Part shown: one piece after another, positions 1-8,800 of the stretch | Layout of the letters: every line of letters starts with the position of its first letter | How positions within the stretch are numbered: the first letter of the stretch is position 1 | Origin: Chryseobacterium gleum | GTDB lineage: Bacteria > Bacteroidota > Bacteroidia > Flavobacteriales_D > Crocinitomicaceae | NCBI GenBank assembly: GCA_945877005.1 | Contig: CAMCQL010000037.1 | Coordinates: 1-12,637 of the forward strand | DNA length: 12,637 nucleotides | Reading direction: 5' to 3' | The notes under the pieces: generated by a model | What the model was told of the DNA's origin: nothing | Seen by the model: the letters and a program-made list of their open reading frames with translations, nothing else | The model's database searches: none | Made by a program: the position numbers and the translations under genes

Positions 1-1157
1 TCGTAGCTGTCTAGTTCTGTTAAGTCACAATTCCAACCTTCTAACTCTTCGTATATTGGTTCAATTTCTAAATTAGTGATGTCGTAAGGAAGGTATTCTT
101 CTAGTTCGTCGTTAATTTTGTAGTGAGTACATACTTTTATTTTTTCAAAAACACTTAGTACATCCGCTTTCATCATTGAAAGTTCAGTAACACCATTAAT
201 CATTACCGCATACTTTAATGCTGGTAGGTCTACCCAACCACATCTTCTTGGTCTTCCTGTCGTAGAGCCAAATTCATTTCCTTCTTTACGGATTTTTTCT
301 CCATCTTGATCATGCAATTCGGTAGGGAAGGGACCACTGCCTACACGTGTACAATATGCTTTAAAAATTCCAATAACATTTCCGATTTTTGTTGGAGCTA
401 CCCCTAAACCTGTACAAGTACCTGCAGTTACAGTATTCGAAGATGTTACAAAAGGATAAGTACCGAAATCGATGTCTAGCATTGTGCCTTGAGCACCTTC
501 AGCAAGAATTTTTTTACCTTCTTTTAATGCATTGTTTAAGTAAATTTCACTGTCGATACACGAAAATTTCTTTAACAATTCGATGCCTTCAAAAAAGGGA
601 GCTTCCAATTCTTCAAGGTTGTAAGTAAAGTCAGGTGTGTGTTTTAAAATTCCTTTGTGTTTTTCTACCATTGCTGCATACTTCTCAGTAAAGTTTGGCG
701 CAAAAATATCACCCACACGGATTCCATTTCTTCCGGTTTTATCCATGTAAGTTGGCCCGATACCTTTAAGCGTAGACCCAATTTTATTGGTTCCTTTAGA
801 AGCTTCAGAAGCTGCGTCCAATAATCGATGGGTTGGTAAAATTAAGTGTGCTTTTTTAGAAATGATTAAATTGTTAAAAATGTCCATATTGAATGGTGCC
901 AATTTTTCAATTTCTTTTTGAAAAACAACAGGATCGATAACTACACCGTTACCAATCACATTTTTTACGTTAGCTCTAAATATTCCAGAAGGGATGGTAT
1001 GTAGTACATGTTTTATGCCTTCAAATTCCAATGTGTGACCAGCATTTGGACCACCTTGAAAACGAGCAATAATATCGTATTGAGGTGTTAAAACATCAAC
1101 AATTTTCCCTTTTCCTTCATCGCCCCATTGAAGGCCTAATAATACGTCAACTTTCAT
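1..1157 (-). CDS. purA: Adenylosuccinate synthetase, C-terminus cut off by window edge
   Basis: This cytosolic enzyme joins IMP and aspartate using GTP to make adenylosuccinate, the first committed step from IMP to AMP. The visible 385 codons start MKVDVLLGLQWGDEGKGK. The GDEGKGK phosphate loop is at residues 12-18 and GGPNAGHT is near residues 37-44, both diagnostic of PurA. Further in, the reading continues with GIGPTYMDKTGRNGIRVGD, then AEGAQGTMLDIDFGTYPFVT and STTGRPRRCGWVDL, all typical of the family. Family members are about 425 residues, so roughly 40 residues lie beyond position 1. The start ATG has only an A/T-rich leader without a Shine-Dalgarno, which is normal for Bacteroidota. 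It is the last visible gene of a minus-strand run (fah, rel, fur, STAS, purA), 78 bases after the STAS gene. PurA is known in several bacteria to be inhibited by (p)ppGpp, so its closeness to rel is suggestive. Confidence 0.97.
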   Translation of the reverse strand, partial: MKVDVLLGLQWGDEGKGKIVDVLTPQYDIIARFQGGPNAGHTLEFEGIKHVLHTIPSGIFRANVKNVIGNGVVIDPVVFQKEIEKLAPFNMDIFNNLIISKKAHLILPTHRLLDAASEASKGTNKIGSTLKGIGPTYMDKTGRNGIRVGDIFAPNFTEKYAAMVEKHKGILKHTPDFTYNLEELEAPFFEGIELLKKFSCIDSEIYLNNALKEGKKILAEGAQGTMLDIDFGTYPFVTSSNTVTAGTCTGLGVAPTKIGNVIGIFKAYCTRVGSGPFPTELHDQDGEKIRKEGNEFGSTTGRPRRCGWVDLPALKYAVMINGVTELSMMKADVLSVFEKIKVCTHYKINDELEEYLPYDITNLEIEPIYEELEGWNCDLTELDSY

Positions 1158-1194
1158 TTAATAAGTGTTTTTACGAATTTTAATCGTTAGTAAA

Positions 1195-1225
1195 TTCTTG
1201 TTTTTATTTATTGATAAAACAAGAA
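1195..1225 (-). terminator. Weak AT-rich hairpin between STAS gene and purA
   Basis: The arms TTCTTGTTTT (1195-1204) and AAAACAAGAA (1216-1225) are perfect 10-base inverted complements separated by 11 bases. Only two of the ten pairs are G-C. Read leftwards, the hairpin follows the STAS stop by 10 bases and precedes the purA start by 37. It could be a weak terminator or attenuator splitting purA from the upstream genes, but the trailing T-run is short (TTTAC). The basis is only the inverted repeat that I can see. Confidence 0.35.
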
Positions 1226-1235
1226 AGAATGAAGA

Positions 1236-1583
1236 TTAATGCGTAGATTTTTGAATACCCTCTTGTAAAGAAGGATGAATAGTGAATATTTCGTTTAATT
1301 TTGATATTTTAAATATTTTCTCAACATTTCCGTGCAATGCGCACAAATTGAGTTCAATTTGATTCGATCTACTTCTAGTCAGCATGCGAACAAAGAAGTT
1401 CAACCCTGAACTACTGATGTAATCTAACTTTTCCAAATTGAAAAATATTTTTTTAGTTTTTTTCTCAATTTGAAGTTGAACATTTTCTAATAATTCTCCA
1501 GTATCGCTGTCAGACGTAATTTTTCCTTCCAAAGCGATAATGGTAGTTTCTTGTTCTTGTTCGATGGAATATTTTAAACTCAC
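1236..1583 (-). CDS. STAS-domain protein, anti-sigma-factor antagonist type
   Basis: This is a 115-residue single-domain STAS protein of the SpoIIAA/RsbV kind. Such proteins switch partners with a serine kinase anti-sigma factor and are controlled by phosphorylation of a serine. Visible support is the pattern of beta strands and helices and the signature LDYISSSGLNFFVRML at about 53-68, where the SSG (58-60) marks the usual phospho-serine position. The aspartate that commonly precedes the serines is replaced by S57. The start is GTG at 1583, because no early ATG exists in frame. A purine-rich AAGAAG lies just before it, overlapping the end of fur. The gap to the fur stop is 6 bases, so the two are very likely co-transcribed and perhaps translationally coupled. 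No partner kinase or sigma factor lies in the window, so the pathway it serves is unknown. Confidence 0.87.
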   Translation of the reverse strand: MSLKYSIEQEQETTIIALEGKITSDSDTGELLENVQLQIEKKTKKIFFNLEKLDYISSSGLNFFVRMLTRSRSNQIELNLCALHGNVEKIFKISKLNEIFTIHPSLQEGIQKSTH

Positions 1584-1589
1584 GGCTTC

Positions 1590-2030
1590 TTATTTTGTAG
1601 ATTTAACTCCATAGAAATACAACGAGTGATGCTGAATTGAAATATTGAAAACTTCCTCAATCGTTGATTTTATTTGTTGAATACGCGGATCGCAAAACTC
1701 AATGACCTCACCTGTATCCGTCAAAATTACATGGTCGTGTTGTTTTGAACCATGTGACTTCTCAAATTGAGCAATGTTTTTACCAAATTGATGTTTTCGC
1801 ACTAGATTACAAGCCAATAATAGTTCTATTGTATTGTAGAGTGTAGCACGTGATACACGGTAATTCTGATTTTTCATTTTGTTGTACAAAGACTCAACAT
1901 CAAAATGTCCCGTATAATTATAAATCTCTGCAAGAATAGCAAATCTTTCAGGTGTTTTTCGATGACTGTGCTGTTCTAAGTAAGCAGAAAATATCGTTCT
2001 AACAGTACTTTGTAATTCCTCTAGTTGCAT
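1590..2030 (-). CDS. fur: Fur-family metal-responsive transcriptional repressor
   Basis: This 146-residue Fur-family regulator is a dimer that represses target promoters when bound to a metal. The N-terminal winged helix has RKTPERFAILAEIY at about 24-37 and the recognition helix RVSRATLYNTIELLL at 58-72, the hallmark of Fur. The C-terminal dimer and metal domain has HDHVILTDTGEVIEF at 98-112, with metal-ligand candidates H98, D99, H100 and E111, plus HHS at 134-136. The two cysteines that form a structural zinc site in E. coli Fur (HDHLICxxCG) are replaced by L103 and T106. The only cysteines are C74 and C113. From memory, flavobacterial Fur proteins share this form, so it is probably normal for the group rather than damage. 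It could be specific for iron or another metal; the sequence does not settle that. It lies 59 bases after rel and 6 bases before the STAS gene. Confidence 0.93.
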   Translation of the reverse strand: MQLEELQSTVRTIFSAYLEQHSHRKTPERFAILAEIYNYTGHFDVESLYNKMKNQNYRVSRATLYNTIELLLACNLVRKHQFGKNIAQFEKSHGSKQHDHVILTDTGEVIEFCDPRIQQIKSTIEEVFNISIQHHSLYFYGVKSTK

Positions 2031-2089
2031 TTAGATAAAAAAGCGAAATTAGTATTTTTATGAAATATATTACCCAAAAATAAAACTTA

Positions 2090-4321
2090 TTATTCTTTAA
2101 CGTTAATAATTTCATTTTCTTCCACGTCCCAACGCTCAATTCGCTCAACTCCATCAATTTGTTGGAATTGTTTTGTTAATGCATCTAAATGTTCTGTATC
2201 GTAGACCATCACTTTAATCAACCCTTCAAAAATACCATCGTTTGCCTCGAATGAAATTGATTTCATATCCACATTCAGTTGTTTAGAGATGAGTTCTGTA
2301 ATTCGATTTACAATACCAATACCATCTATTCCTAATAATCTAAGGGATGCAAGGTGTTCCACCAATTCGGTGTTCGTCCATCTCGATTTAATGCATCGAA
2401 CAGCCATTTTGGAGTTCATGTGCTCCGCATTTGGACAGTTATTACGATGAATTTTGATTCCTTCATTCAATGTCACAAAACCGAAAATACTGTCACCTGG
2501 AATAGGGTTACAACATCTTGATAACTTATATGGCATGTCCTTATATTCGTCATCAAAGACAATGGTTCTGCTCTCAAAAGTTGTTTCTGAAGTCAATTGG
2601 TTTTTACTGTCATTCTTTTTGTCAACGAGTAAATTCCCATTGTTATCTGGTAATTCTCTTAATTCATTGATATTTACTTTAGCTTTTGCTATGCGAATGA
2701 ATAAATCAGTTGTGCTTGCAGCATGAAAATGTTTCGCAATAGCAGTAATGTTTTCTTTGGTATTATTTAGATTGAACTGTTTTAATTTTCGATCTAAGAT
2801 TTCTTTCCCGTCTTCTGCGATTGCTTTTTTAATTTCGTTCAGCGCATTTTTGATTTTTTGTTTAGCGCGCGCGGAACTAACAAATGTCAACCATTCTTCG
2901 TTTGGTTTTTGTTTTTCTGAAGTAATGATTTCTATTTGATCTCCATTTTGTAATTGGTAGCTCAAAGGCACTAACTGTGTATTAACTTTAGCACCAATAC
3001 ATTTGTTTCCTATAGAAGTGTGAATGTCGTATGCGAAATCCAGAATGGTTGCCCCTACAGGAAGAACGCGTAGGTGTCCTTTCGGTGTAAATACATAAAT
3101 TTCTTCTGTGAATAAATTCATTTTGAATTCGTTCACAAAATCCATTGCACTTAAATTGTGGTTTTCCATCAAGTCACGAATTTCTGCAATCCATCGGTCG
3201 AATTTTGATTCTTCCTGTTCATCGCTACTCGTTTCTTTATATTTGTAATGTGCTGCAAATCCTTTTTCTGCGATTTCATCCATTCTTTTAGAACGAATTT
3301 GAACCTCTACCCATTTTCCTTGCGGAGACATCACAGTGGTATGAAGCGATTCATAGCCATTAGCTCGTGGAGTAGAAATCCAATCGCGCAATCTTTCAGG
3401 ACTTGGTTGGTAATGATCTGTGACCATACTGTAAATCCTCCAACAGTCTGGTTTTTCTAATTCTAAAGGTGTTTCTACAATGATTCGAATTGCAAATAAA
3501 TCGTAAACTTCTTCAAAAGGAATGCTTTTGGTTTGCATTTTTCTCCAAATAGAAGAAATAGATTTTGTTCGAGCTTTGATTTCGTATAAATAACCTTCAC
3601 GATCCAATGCTTCTTTGATAGGTTCTGTAAAGGTGTTAATGAAACGATTTCTAGATTCTTTTGTAGACTTTAGTTTGCTTTCTACTTCATGATAATGCTC
3701 AGGATCTGAATGTAAAAAAGATAAATCTTCCAATTCACTTTTTATAGAATGTAATCCTAAACGGTGTGCTAATGGGTCATATAAAAATTTAGTTTCAGAA
3801 GCAATTTTCAAACGTTTATCGGCACGCATACTTCCGAGGGTACGCATGTTGTGTAAACGGTCAGCGAGTTTGATTAATACAACTCTAATGTCGTCTGAAA
3901 TAGTTAGAATCATTTTTCTGAAATTCTCCGCTTGGATGGAAGAATTTTCATCAAATAATTCAGGTATTTTTGTTAAACCATCAATAATTCGTCTCGACTT
4001 TTCTCCAAAAAGTTCCTCGATGTCCTCTAGGGTAATGTGCGTGTCTTCTACAGTGTCATGAAGTAGGGCACATGTAATACTAGTTGCACCTAAGCCCATT
4101 TCTTCAGCACAAATTCGTGCAACTGCAATCGGGTGGTAGATATAAGGTTCACCTGATTTTCTGCGCATATCCTTGTGTGCTTCCACTGCAACGTCAAATG
4201 CTTTACGAATCATTCGAGTTTCTTCTTTGGAAAGTTGCTGAGTAGTCCTCAATAACGCCTTAAAAGCATTTAAAATTTCAATACGTTCTTTTTCTAAATC
4301 GATTCCTTCTGGTAAAGACAT
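2090..4321 (-). CDS. rel: Bifunctional (p)ppGpp synthetase/hydrolase, RelA/SpoT family
   Basis: This 743-residue long RSH protein makes and degrades the stringent-response alarmone (p)ppGpp in the cytosol and on ribosomes. The hydrolase HD domain has its metal ligands in place: H63 (YHP), H88-D89 (LLHDTVEDT) and D154 (KLADRLHNMRTLG). The synthetase domain has RTKS at 251-254, D274 in YDLFAIRI, NGYESLHTTV at 321-330, and the catalytic glutamate E339 in WVEVQIRS. Both activities are therefore predicted intact. A TGS domain follows at about 406-466. The CC...H...C zinc-finger-like segment has C603, C604, H625 and C629, and an ACT domain occupies about 655-735. Length and order match full-length Rel/SpoT. 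Bacteroidota commonly have such a bifunctional enzyme, so rel is preferred over relA. It is 40 bases downstream of fah and 59 bases before fur. Confidence 0.96.
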   Translation of the reverse strand: MSLPEGIDLEKERIEILNAFKALLRTTQQLSKEETRMIRKAFDVAVEAHKDMRRKSGEPYIYHPIAVARICAEEMGLGATSITCALLHDTVEDTHITLEDIEELFGEKSRRIIDGLTKIPELFDENSSIQAENFRKMILTISDDIRVVLIKLADRLHNMRTLGSMRADKRLKIASETKFLYDPLAHRLGLHSIKSELEDLSFLHSDPEHYHEVESKLKSTKESRNRFINTFTEPIKEALDREGYLYEIKARTKSISSIWRKMQTKSIPFEEVYDLFAIRIIVETPLELEKPDCWRIYSMVTDHYQPSPERLRDWISTPRANGYESLHTTVMSPQGKWVEVQIRSKRMDEIAEKGFAAHYKYKETSSDEQEESKFDRWIAEIRDLMENHNLSAMDFVNEFKMNLFTEEIYVFTPKGHLRVLPVGATILDFAYDIHTSIGNKCIGAKVNTQLVPLSYQLQNGDQIEIITSEKQKPNEEWLTFVSSARAKQKIKNALNEIKKAIAEDGKEILDRKLKQFNLNNTKENITAIAKHFHAASTTDLFIRIAKAKVNINELRELPDNNGNLLVDKKNDSKNQLTSETTFESRTIVFDDEYKDMPYKLSRCCNPIPGDSIFGFVTLNEGIKIHRNNCPNAEHMNSKMAVRCIKSRWTNTELVEHLASLRLLGIDGIGIVNRITELISKQLNVDMKSISFEANDGIFEGLIKVMVYDTEHLDALTKQFQQIDGVERIERWDVEENEIINVKE

Positions 4322-4330
4322 TCTATGAAA

Positions 4331-4366
4331 AATTGATGTTTTAGTTATTAAATTGTTTTAGTTATT
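4331..4366. repeat. Short tandem duplication at the fah-rel junction
   Basis: AATTGATGTTTTAGTTATT (4331-4349) is followed after one base by AATTGTTTTAGTTATT (4351-4366). The two units are identical except for an ATG present only in the first. The second unit overlaps the fah stop codon (4362-4364), so fah ends inside the duplication. It looks like a replication-slippage duplication of about 17 bases that makes up most of the 40-base spacer. Confidence 0.6.
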
Positions 4367-5645
4367 TTGTAGGTAATATTTTTGCACTTACTTCTCCGAA
4401 TCCAATGCGAATTCCATTGCTTTCACAATGCCCTCTCATAATTACCGTATCATTATCAAGAATGAACTTGCGTTCGGTTCCATCGTTTAATTGTAAAGGT
4501 TTAGTGCCTTTCCATGCCAATTCTAGCATTGAACCGTAAGAATTTGGTGTTGGTCCAGAAATAGTACCAGAACCCATTAAATCTCCGCATCTCACATTAC
4601 AACCATTTACAGTATGGTGCGCCAATTGTTGCGCCATGTTCCAGTACATGTATTTGAAATTAGACTCGCAAATTAGATTTTCAGATCCGTTTTCAGGTTG
4701 AATGTACACCTCTAAATTAATGTCGTAACTTTTTTCTCCTTCAAATTCTAAATAAGAGAGAACTTCAGGATGTTGTTCAGGACCAGCTACTTTGTATGCC
4801 TGTAATGCATCTAATGTTACCACCCAAGCTGAAATACTCGAAGCGAAATTTTTTGAAAGGAAAGGTCCAAGTGGAACATATTCCCAAGTTTGAATATCTC
4901 GTGCAGACCAATCGTTGAATAGTACCATCCCAAAAATAAAGTCTTCTGCTTCGTTTGGAGCGATTGAGTCACCCAAAGGTTTTCCATCGAGGGTGATAAA
5001 AGCAGTTTCTAGTTCAAAATCTAAATTTCTACACGGAGCATAAATTGGATTTTCTTCTGGGTTTGGTTTGATTTGTCCTTTTGGACGGTGAATGTTTTGA
5101 CCAGATAAGATGACCGAGCTTGCTCTACCGTGATATCCGACAGGGATCCAAAGCCAGTTTGGTAACAATGCATTAGTTGGGTCTCTAAACATGGTTCCAA
5201 CATTTGTTGCATGCTCTCTGCTAGAGTAAAAATCAGTATAATCTCCAATTTGAACAGGCATCAACATGATAACACTTTTGTTTGGTATCACTACTTGTTC
5301 AGCATGGTGCGTGTTTTTTTGTAATTCATCATTGTTTTTATCCAATAAGAATGAAATTCTATTTCTAAGATCACGCGTTGCTTGTTTCCCTTTTTGCATC
5401 AATGAATTCAATGCAGTAGTTGCGAAATCTTCAGGGCCAAATGGAAGATTGTCTAAATACCCTAATACATGTAAAGTTTTTAAGTCCAATACATGGTCAC
5501 CAATTCGAACCCCCACGCGAGGAGTAAGAGAAGATGTTTTAAAAACACCAAAAGGTAAGTTTTGAATCGGGAAATCAGAACCTTGTGGTACATTTACCCA
5601 TGAAGTCAATGAAGGATTGTTTGCAGCAATTGTGTTTTTTTCCAT
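4362..5645 (-). CDS. fah: Fumarylacetoacetase (tyrosine degradation)
   Basis: This 427-residue enzyme hydrolyses fumarylacetoacetate to fumarate and acetoacetate, the last step of tyrosine/homogentisate catabolism, in the cytosol. Its length is the full family size (human FAH is about 420). Residues matching the known active site are all present: D138, Y140 and H145 in TDFYSSREHATNVG; Y171 in YHGRASS; metal-binding E211 and E213 in DFELE; D245 and R249 in NDWSARDIQ; and the conserved GPFLSKNF near 260-267. The ATG at 5645 fits the family N-terminus. No other tyrosine-degradation gene is visible in the window. It is the first gene of the minus-strand run, with a candidate promoter about 80 bases upstream. 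Whether transcription continues into rel across the 40-base spacer cannot be decided by eye, but no terminator is obvious there. Confidence 0.96.
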   Translation of the reverse strand: MEKNTIAANNPSLTSWVNVPQGSDFPIQNLPFGVFKTSSLTPRVGVRIGDHVLDLKTLHVLGYLDNLPFGPEDFATTALNSLMQKGKQATRDLRNRISFLLDKNNDELQKNTHHAEQVVIPNKSVIMLMPVQIGDYTDFYSSREHATNVGTMFRDPTNALLPNWLWIPVGYHGRASSVILSGQNIHRPKGQIKPNPEENPIYAPCRNLDFELETAFITLDGKPLGDSIAPNEAEDFIFGMVLFNDWSARDIQTWEYVPLGPFLSKNFASSISAWVVTLDALQAYKVAGPEQHPEVLSYLEFEGEKSYDINLEVYIQPENGSENLICESNFKYMYWNMAQQLAHHTVNGCNVRCGDLMGSGTISGPTPNSYGSMLELAWKGTKPLQLNDGTERKFILDNDTVIMRGHCESNGIRIGFGEVSAKILPTK

Positions 5646-5722
5646 TTGTAATTATATTTCTTAAATTATACCCTTTGTTAATTGTAAGAGCGCTTATTCT
5701 TAAGGCTTCTACTATAGACTCA

Positions 5723-5753
5723 CAAATATAATTAATTTAGGTGTAAAATGAAA
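5723..5753 (-). promoter_or_regulatory. Candidate Bacteroidota-type promoter for fah
   Basis: On the minus strand TATATTTG (5730-5723) matches the Bacteroidota -7 consensus TAnnTTTG exactly. TTTC (5753-5750) lies 19 bases upstream of it, where TTTG is expected. A transcript would begin near 5717, giving a fah leader of about 70 bases. This is consensus matching only. Confidence 0.45.
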
Positions 5754-5798
5754 TTTGAAAAAATCATTTGTTTAATGCTGTTATCGCTTACTTTTTAG
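5748..5798 (+). other. 16-codon signal-peptide-like leader ORF upstream of SNF2 gene
   Basis: ATG at 5748 opens MKFEKIICLMLLSLTF and stops at TAG (5796-5798), 25 bases before the SNF2 start. The charged N-terminus followed by a hydrophobic stretch resembles the first part of a secretion signal. It may be chance, an upstream ORF, or the stub of a lost secreted protein. Nothing beyond this pattern supports translation. Confidence 0.15.
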
Positions 5799-5823
5799 TT
5801 TATTTTGTCAAAAACATATTGCA

Positions 5824-8800
5824 ATGGCTTATCGATTTCGAAATCTAATTTTTAAAGAGTTTGTCCAAAAACATGCTCAACCGATAATAATTAAGCGTGC
5901 AGATTCTGTTCATATTAATCACATTGAATCAGACGTATTTTTTACAAAAGCTGAAATAATTGGGACTGATAACTATTGGACGGAGGTGTTTTTTGATGCG
6001 AATTCAATTTTGAATTATTCCTGTTCTTGCCCCTATACAGGTAAAGGGATTTGTAAGCATTTGGTTGCTGTGATTCAAAAAACAGATGAACTTCAAACCC
6101 CAAATAAGATTCAACTTCCAATTAAAAAAGAAAAACCAACGGTAGTAAATAAAAGTATTTATACATGGAATGATGTGGATTTTTCAATGATTCATTACAA
6201 GAATATTTTGGAACGATCTACCACTTTGAATAGTGGATATTACGATTATTTCACCATTAATTCATTGGAGTTTAATAGCACTGAAATTGTGTTTAATAAC
6301 ATGCAGAATCATGTTGTTTCAGTGAACTATTCTCCAGAAAGCAGGGTGTTGACATTGGATTGTAAATGCAAAACTACGAAGGAGAAAATGTGTTTGCACC
6401 AAGCGAAAGTGTTGTCTCGAATTATTGAATCTGAGTCTTTATTGATCTATTTTGATTCTCAACTTAGAAGAAAGAAATACCAAGAAGTGGCTAAAAGATA
6501 TGGGTTAGAAGATGAACCTGATTTGGAAAATTATTTTCAACTTGCAACAGATAGCAGAGGAAATTCAACTTTGAAATTACGAAATAAAGGTTTGTTGTCA
6601 ATTGATCAAGCGAAGAGTGAAAAATTGAAAACTGAATTAATTGAAGTTCCTTCTTTTGAAAAATTAATCAGTTCAGGAAATTCTCATTCTGAATTAAAAC
6701 AACGAATAGTTGTAGTAGGATTTGACACTTATTCTGATACGTTGAAAGTTGCTTTGTATGATGCTAGACTTAAAAAAGATGGTGTTAATTTAAAGAATCC
6801 ATTGACAAGTGTAGATGTAGAGTCTGAAATATTGCGACATACAAAAATTGAAGAGATGCATTTTTTTGCAGCCATTATGAAATTGGAGAATGAATACAGA
6901 GAAAATGATTTCGAAGATGACGTTGTCGCATTGGAGTACTTGATCAAAAATCACATGAATTTACCCATGTATTTTCACAACACTAAAATCTCTTCGAAAA
7001 TAACTTCAACCTCAATTGAACCTGTTACGATGGTGATACCAACCATTGATTTTTCGATCAAGGTAGATGTTAAAGATAAATTATATCAAATTACTCCTCA
7101 ATTAATTATTGATGGAAAAAAAATTGCACCAAGTCAAATTGCGTTGAAATTCATCTATTTCCTGAAAGAGAAACAAATCTATTATTTAATCACTAATTTA
7201 CAATTAGTGAAATTAATTCATTTTTTTTATGTGAATGGAGGGAAAGTATTGGTGCATGAAAAAGGCTTTAAAGATTTTAAATCCAATGTGCTTTCACACC
7301 TTGAAAATAACATTTCAATTGATTATTCCTATCTCAAAAAAGCTCCTGTAAAACAAGCCGATTATTCATCAATAAACGAAATCAATAAAGAGAAAATTAT
7401 TTATATATCTGAATCAGAAGATTTTATTTTGATTACTCCAGTTGTGAAATACCAAGATGTTGAATTGCCTATTTTAACAAAAAAGAATTTAGAGTTATCC
7501 AATGCAGCGGGCGAAAGCTATTTAATGAATAGGGATTCTGTTTACGAAGATCGATTTATAAGTATATTATTGCGACAACATCCGAATTTTTCAGAACAAT
7601 TTGGCCAATCATTTTATTATTTGTCAAAACGCGAATTTTTAGAGCAAGGATGGTTTTTAGATGCCTTTGAAGTGTGGAAAGACACAGAGGTAACTGTTTT
7701 GGGATTCAATAAAATAAAAAACAATTTATACAATCACAATAAGGCAAAAATAAATGTCAACGTTACCAGTGGGATTGATTGGTTTGAGACGACAGTGGGA
7801 GTAGCGTTTGGTGAGCAACGTGTCACGCTTTCTCAGCTTCAAAAGGCGGTAAAAAATCAAACGAATTATGTTAAGTTGGCAGACGGAACGCATGGATTGT
7901 TACCAGATGAATGGATAGCGAAATTTGCGCATTATTTTCGGTCTGGGGAAGTTGTAAAGGATAAAATTAGAACTTCTAAATTGAATTTTTCTTTGATTAA
8001 TGAGATTTATGAAGATGCTTTGTTGAGTAATGAAATAAGTGATGAAATTCAATTTTACAAAGATAAATTAGCAGCTTTTAAATCCATTGAAAAAATTAAA
8101 ATACCGACCGGATTGAAGGCAACATTAAGACCTTATCAAATGGAAGGGTTGAATTGGTTGAATTTTTTGGATGACTATAATTTTGGGGGGTGTTTAGCGG
8201 ACGATATGGGATTAGGAAAAACACTTCAGATGATTGCTTTTTTTATGCTTCAAAAAAAGAAACATAAAGGAGCAACGAATCTTGTGGTGTTGCCCACTTC
8301 ATTGATTTTTAATTGGCAAAATGAAATCATCAAATTTGCACCTTCTTTAACGGTTAGAACCATTTACGGAAGCGACAGGGTGACTGATTTAACCTCATTA
8401 GACAATTTCGATGTCGTGTTGACTTCCTACGGTACGTTGATGTCTGACATAGAATTATTAAAAGCCTACCAATTTAACTATGTAGTTCTAGATGAATCTC
8501 AGGCAATTAAAAACCCTGATTCTCAACGTTACAAAGCAGTGAGATTATTGCAAGCTCGGAATAGGGTGGTTATGACAGGCACACCTATTGAAAACAATAC
8601 GTTTGATTTATATGCGCAACTTTCTTTTGCGTGTCCAGGTTTACTAGGTTCACAACAACAGTTTAGAGAAGTTTATTCTATTCCAATTGATAAATTCAAA
8701 GACGATCAACGTGCAAAAGAATTGCAAAAAAGAATCAATCCTTTTTTATTAAGAAGAACGAAAGATCAGGTAGCGAAAGAATTACCTGATAAAACTGAAA

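Noticed and set aside
389..628. 79-codon open frame opposite purA
   Set aside because: It is antisense to the conserved purA frame, has a leucine- and cysteine-rich shadow composition, and matches no recognisable domain.
2062..2069. TATATTTC on the minus strand before fur as a promoter
   Set aside because: It is one mismatch from TAnnTTTG, but no -33 element stands at the right distance in this AT-rich spacer; too weak to list.
5646..5823. Promoter for the SNF2 gene in the divergent spacer
   Set aside because: TTATTTTG near 5808 is one base short of TAnnTTTG and would leave almost no leader; no supported element was found on the plus strand.
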